A stretch of 8,267 bases of DNA from JANMEX01 sp043776635 (GTDB lineage Bacteria > Pseudomonadota > Alphaproteobacteria > Rhizobiales > Rhizobiaceae). The DNA is taken from contig JAYVRA010000035.1 in assembly GCA_043776635.1 (NCBI GenBank), positions 1 to 8,267 on the forward strand, given 5' to 3'. The notes under the pieces are model-generated. The model worked only from the letters and a program-made list of their open reading frames with translations. It made no database searches and was not told where the DNA came from. Of the stretch, positions 6,741-8,267 are shown piece after piece (within the stretch, counting starts at the first letter, position 1; each line of letters opens with the position of its first letter). A program made the translations under genes and the position numbers.

Positions 6741-7166
6741 GTGCCAATGGAAATCATCACCATCCGCGAATTCAACGTGTCGCCGCAGGTGCTATTCGCC
6801 GCCTTTTCAAATCCGGAAAGCCTCACCCTATGGTGGGGTCCGGATGGCTTCACCAATGAGATGCATATCTTTGAGTTTCAGGAAGGTGGAATTTGGGACT
6901 TTACGATGCGCACCGGTGGTTTCGCAGATTTCCATAACCAATCGCGCTTCCTAAAAATCAACTTGCCGCACCACATCAGCTTTCTCCATCTCGGCCCCAT
7001 CCATGTGTTTACAATGTTGATGGACTACGAACAAACCGCAATCGGTACGCGCCTGACTTGGACCATGCAGATGGATGACACGCTGCAGAACCACGAAATC
7101 AAGCATTTCATAGAAGCCGCCAATGAGCAAAATTTTGACCGGCTGGAGCAATTTATCTCAGCATAA
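6741..7166 (+). CDS. SRPBCC (START-like) domain protein, AHSA1 type, copy 2
   Basis: The product has 141 residues from GTG 6741, which lies five bases after AGAGG (6731-6735). ATG 6747 (139 residues, 11-base spacing) is a close alternative. A TTG at 6714 overlapping the previous stop would also be in frame but lies before the ribosome binding site. The SRPBCC fold is shown by IREFNVSPQVLFAAFSNPES (8-27), WWGPDGF (31-37), EFQEGGIWDFTM (45-56), the strand TRLTWTMQM (103-111) and a C-terminal helix (118-138). It is clearly paralogous to the next gene, sharing WWGP-GF-NE and F-EGGIW. It follows copy 1 by 23 nt in the same operon. Function is probably binding of a small ligand, unknown. Confidence 0.9.
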   Translation: MPMEIITIREFNVSPQVLFAAFSNPESLTLWWGPDGFTNEMHIFEFQEGGIWDFTMRTGGFADFHNQSRFLKINLPHHISFLHLGPIHVFTMLMDYEQTAIGTRLTWTMQMDDTLQNHEIKHFIEAANEQNFDRLEQFISA

Positions 7167-7183
7167 CAAGAGAGGAGTTTCCT

Positions 7184-7648
7184 ATGAACATCCACGCCGA
7201 AAGCGCCGCCCGCACCATCGAAATCTCGCGCGTCATAGATGCCCCGCGCGCGCTGGTATTCCAAGTATTCACTGACCCGAAACACATCGATGCGTGGTGG
7301 GGGCCGGAGGGCTTTCGCAATGAAACGCATTCAATGAAGTTCGATGAAGGCGGCATCTGGCACTACACGATGCACGGCCCTGACGGCAAGGATTGGCCAA
7401 ACTGGATTGGCTATAAGCGTATCGTGGCGAATGAATTGCTCGCCTACGACCATGGCGGAGAACTTGGCGAACCAGCTCATTTTTCAGGCGAAATCCGCTT
7501 CGCAGATGAAGCCGGCAAAACCCGCATCACGCTCTCGCTTCTGCTGCCTTCCCTCGAAGACAAGCAAGCCAAGGTCAAGTATGGTGCCATCGAAGGTGGC
7601 GAACAAACGCTGAGCAGGTTAGATGCTTACGTAACATCTTTGCTCTGA
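7184..7648 (+). CDS. SRPBCC (START-like) domain protein, AHSA1 type, copy 3
   Basis: A complete 154-residue protein beginning 17 nt after copy 2, with AGGAG (7173-7177) six bases before the ATG. Visible family motifs are SRVIDAPRALVFQVFTDPKH (15-34), AWWGPEGFRNETH (37-49), KFDEGGIWHYTMHGPDG (52-68), the strand KTRITLSLLLPS (112-123) and a C-terminal helix (about 127-152). It is closest to copy 2 and to the broken copy 4 downstream, which points to successive duplication within this locus. No catalytic residue can be assigned. It is the last intact gene of the operon; only a weak hairpin is seen at its end, so transcription may continue into the pseudogene. Confidence 0.93.
   Translation: MNIHAESAARTIEISRVIDAPRALVFQVFTDPKHIDAWWGPEGFRNETHSMKFDEGGIWHYTMHGPDGKDWPNWIGYKRIVANELLAYDHGGELGEPAHFSGEIRFADEAGKTRITLSLLLPSLEDKQAKVKYGAIEGGEQTLSRLDAYVTSLL
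7621..7642 (+). terminator. Weak hairpin at the 3' end of SRPBCC copy 3
   Basis: AGATG (7621-7625) pairs with CATCT (7635-7639), enclosing the self-complementary TTACGTAA (7627-7634) with one unpaired C, and is followed by TTTG. It lies inside the last codons of the gene. The short tract after the stem makes terminator function doubtful. Confidence 0.2.
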
Positions 7649-7711
7649 ATGTCGCTACAATATATTAGAAATCACTGTTAAAACTGAAACTAATTATGAA
7701 CTGCAACATAA

Positions 7712-7751
7712 TGATTCAAATCCTCAACTCAAACGCCTAGGTGATTCAAAT
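7712..7751. repeat. Short direct repeat around the copy 4 start
   Basis: TGATTCAAAT occurs at 7712-7721 and 7742-7751, exactly 30 bp apart, in the AT-rich gap between copy 3 and the pseudogene. The second copy lies between the ribosome binding site (AGGTGA, 7739-7744) and the ATG (7750-7752). The first copy begins an in-frame mini-ORF (7711-7740) that ends directly at the second. It may be a slippage duplication. Confidence 0.5.
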
Positions 7752-8115
7752 GGCAGACAAACCCTTTATCATAATCCGCACTTTTAATGCGCCGCGAGAA
7801 CTGGTTTTTGATTGCTTCACTAAAAGTGAGCACTTGAAACACTGGAAAGGGCCGACCGGTTCCTCGGTCGTTCATACCGATATTATCCTGCGTCCCGGCG
7901 GCACAAACCACAATGGCTTAAAAACACCGGACAGCTTTATCACATAGGGCATACAAAATTTCATCGAGGTCGAACCACCCGTAAATCTGGTCTATACCCA
8001 GTCATTTTCCGATGAAAATCGCGGCATCACCACTCACCCTATGGCCCCCACTTGGCCACTCGTCATGCACACCGTCGTCAACTTTGAAGACCTCGGTGTT
8101 ACTACCAAAATCACA
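7750..8115 (+). pseudogene. Broken SRPBCC/AHSA1 gene, copy 4
   Basis: The gene begins with ATG 7750, five bases after AGGTGA, and reads MADKPFIIIRTFNAPRELVF, a typical SRPBCC start. LRPGG (47-51) and the rest of the fold follow. Codon 66 is TAG (7945-7947), yet the same frame continues with clear family sequence: FIEVEPPVNLVYTQSFSDEN, GITTHPMAPTWPL and TVVNFEDLG. No frameshift is needed. Relatives have Trp at this point (W-G-x-F), so a single TGG-to-TAG change explains the stop. Similarity ends near 8110-8116, where the last strand and C-terminal helix should be, and an IS30 transposase tail begins. The gene is therefore damaged twice: amber codon and lost 3' end. Unless the amber is suppressed, only a 65-residue fragment is made, too short to fold. 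Confidence 0.85.
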
Positions 8116-8229
8116 GACAGTCATCTCAAAGCCATCTGCGACGGGCTCAATAGCACCCCAAGAAAGTGCCCCGGATGGAAAACACCGGCCGAGGTATTCA
8201 GAGAAAAGGTGCTGGACAAAACGAAATGA
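8116..8229 (+). mobile_element. 3' remnant of an IS30-family transposase gene
   Basis: The last 37 codons before TGA 8227-8229 read LKAICDGLNSTPRKCPGWKTPAEVFREKV plus a short Lys-rich tail. The pattern LN-x-x-PRK-x-x-GWKTPAEVF is the hallmark C-terminus of IS30-family DDE transposases. Everything before it, including the catalytic acidic residues, is missing. The remnant is joined in frame to SRPBCC copy 4 at about 8110-8125; the exact junction cannot be fixed by eye. It joins transposase interior, not an element end, so a deletion or recombination followed insertion. The right terminal repeat, if present, would lie in 8230-8267 or just beyond the window; GGTCGCAGTTCA at 8256-8267 is a possible part of it, which I cannot confirm. 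Confidence 0.8.
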
Positions 8230-8267
8230 TTACACAAAATCAAACCAGCTCGAAAGGTCGCAGTTCA

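Noticed and set aside
7741..7947. A separate 68-codon gene starting at GTG 7741
   Set aside because: It is the front part of SRPBCC copy 4 before the amber codon; ATG 7750 is the better start, five bases after AGGTGA.
1..8267. CRISPR array, tRNA or rRNA genes
   Set aside because: No regularly spaced repeats beyond the two-copy unit at 232-273 and no recognisable tRNA or rRNA sequence was seen.

Overview
The window looks like an alphaproteobacterial chromosome segment. The main evidence is the large pyrimidine/arginine gene carB (541-4035). Its product has two insertions relative to the E. coli enzyme, about 53 residues in the first half and about 21 in the second, which I associate with alphaproteobacterial CarB. 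Genus cannot be read from the sequence. carA is not beside carB.

Layout, left to right. (1) Positions 1-540 hold no gene I recognise. They contain a GC hairpin at the left edge, a minus-strand open frame that runs off the edge, a 22-bp-period tandem repeat (232-273), and a five-codon mini-ORF with a good ribosome binding site 27 nt before carB. (2) carB, intact. (3) Tail to tail with carB, 15 nt apart, is a minus-strand gene (4051-5757) for a 568-residue ABC-type ATPase with a TOPRIM-like C-terminal half. It is OLD-family-like, visibly AT-richer than its neighbours and probably acquired; a phage-defence role is plausible but not shown. (4) A compact, AT-rich divergent control region (5758-5950) carries overlapping palindromes made of three GGTTAA-type half-sites next to the arsR start. 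(5) A plus-strand operon follows: an ArsR-type repressor without metal-binding cysteine motif, then three SRPBCC/AHSA1 (START-like) proteins in tandem, spaced by 4-nt overlap, 23 nt and 17 nt. (6) A fourth SRPBCC gene (7750 to about 8115) is dead. An in-frame amber codon sits where relatives have Trp, and its 3' end is replaced by the last ~37 codons of an IS30-family transposase, in frame, giving a chimeric reading frame that ends at 8229.

The ArsR regulator most likely represses its own operon through the palindromes at its start. These also overlap a possible promoter for the divergent ATPase gene, so both units may share control. The SRPBCC proteins probably bind small hydrophobic ligands; the ligand is unknown. 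The block right of carB reads as accessory DNA: a foreign-looking ATPase, a duplicated and partly decayed ligand-binding gene array, and an insertion-sequence scar. No complete new multi-gene system is evident. The most interesting candidates are the stand-alone OLD-like ATPase with its shared control region, and the decaying SRPBCC array.
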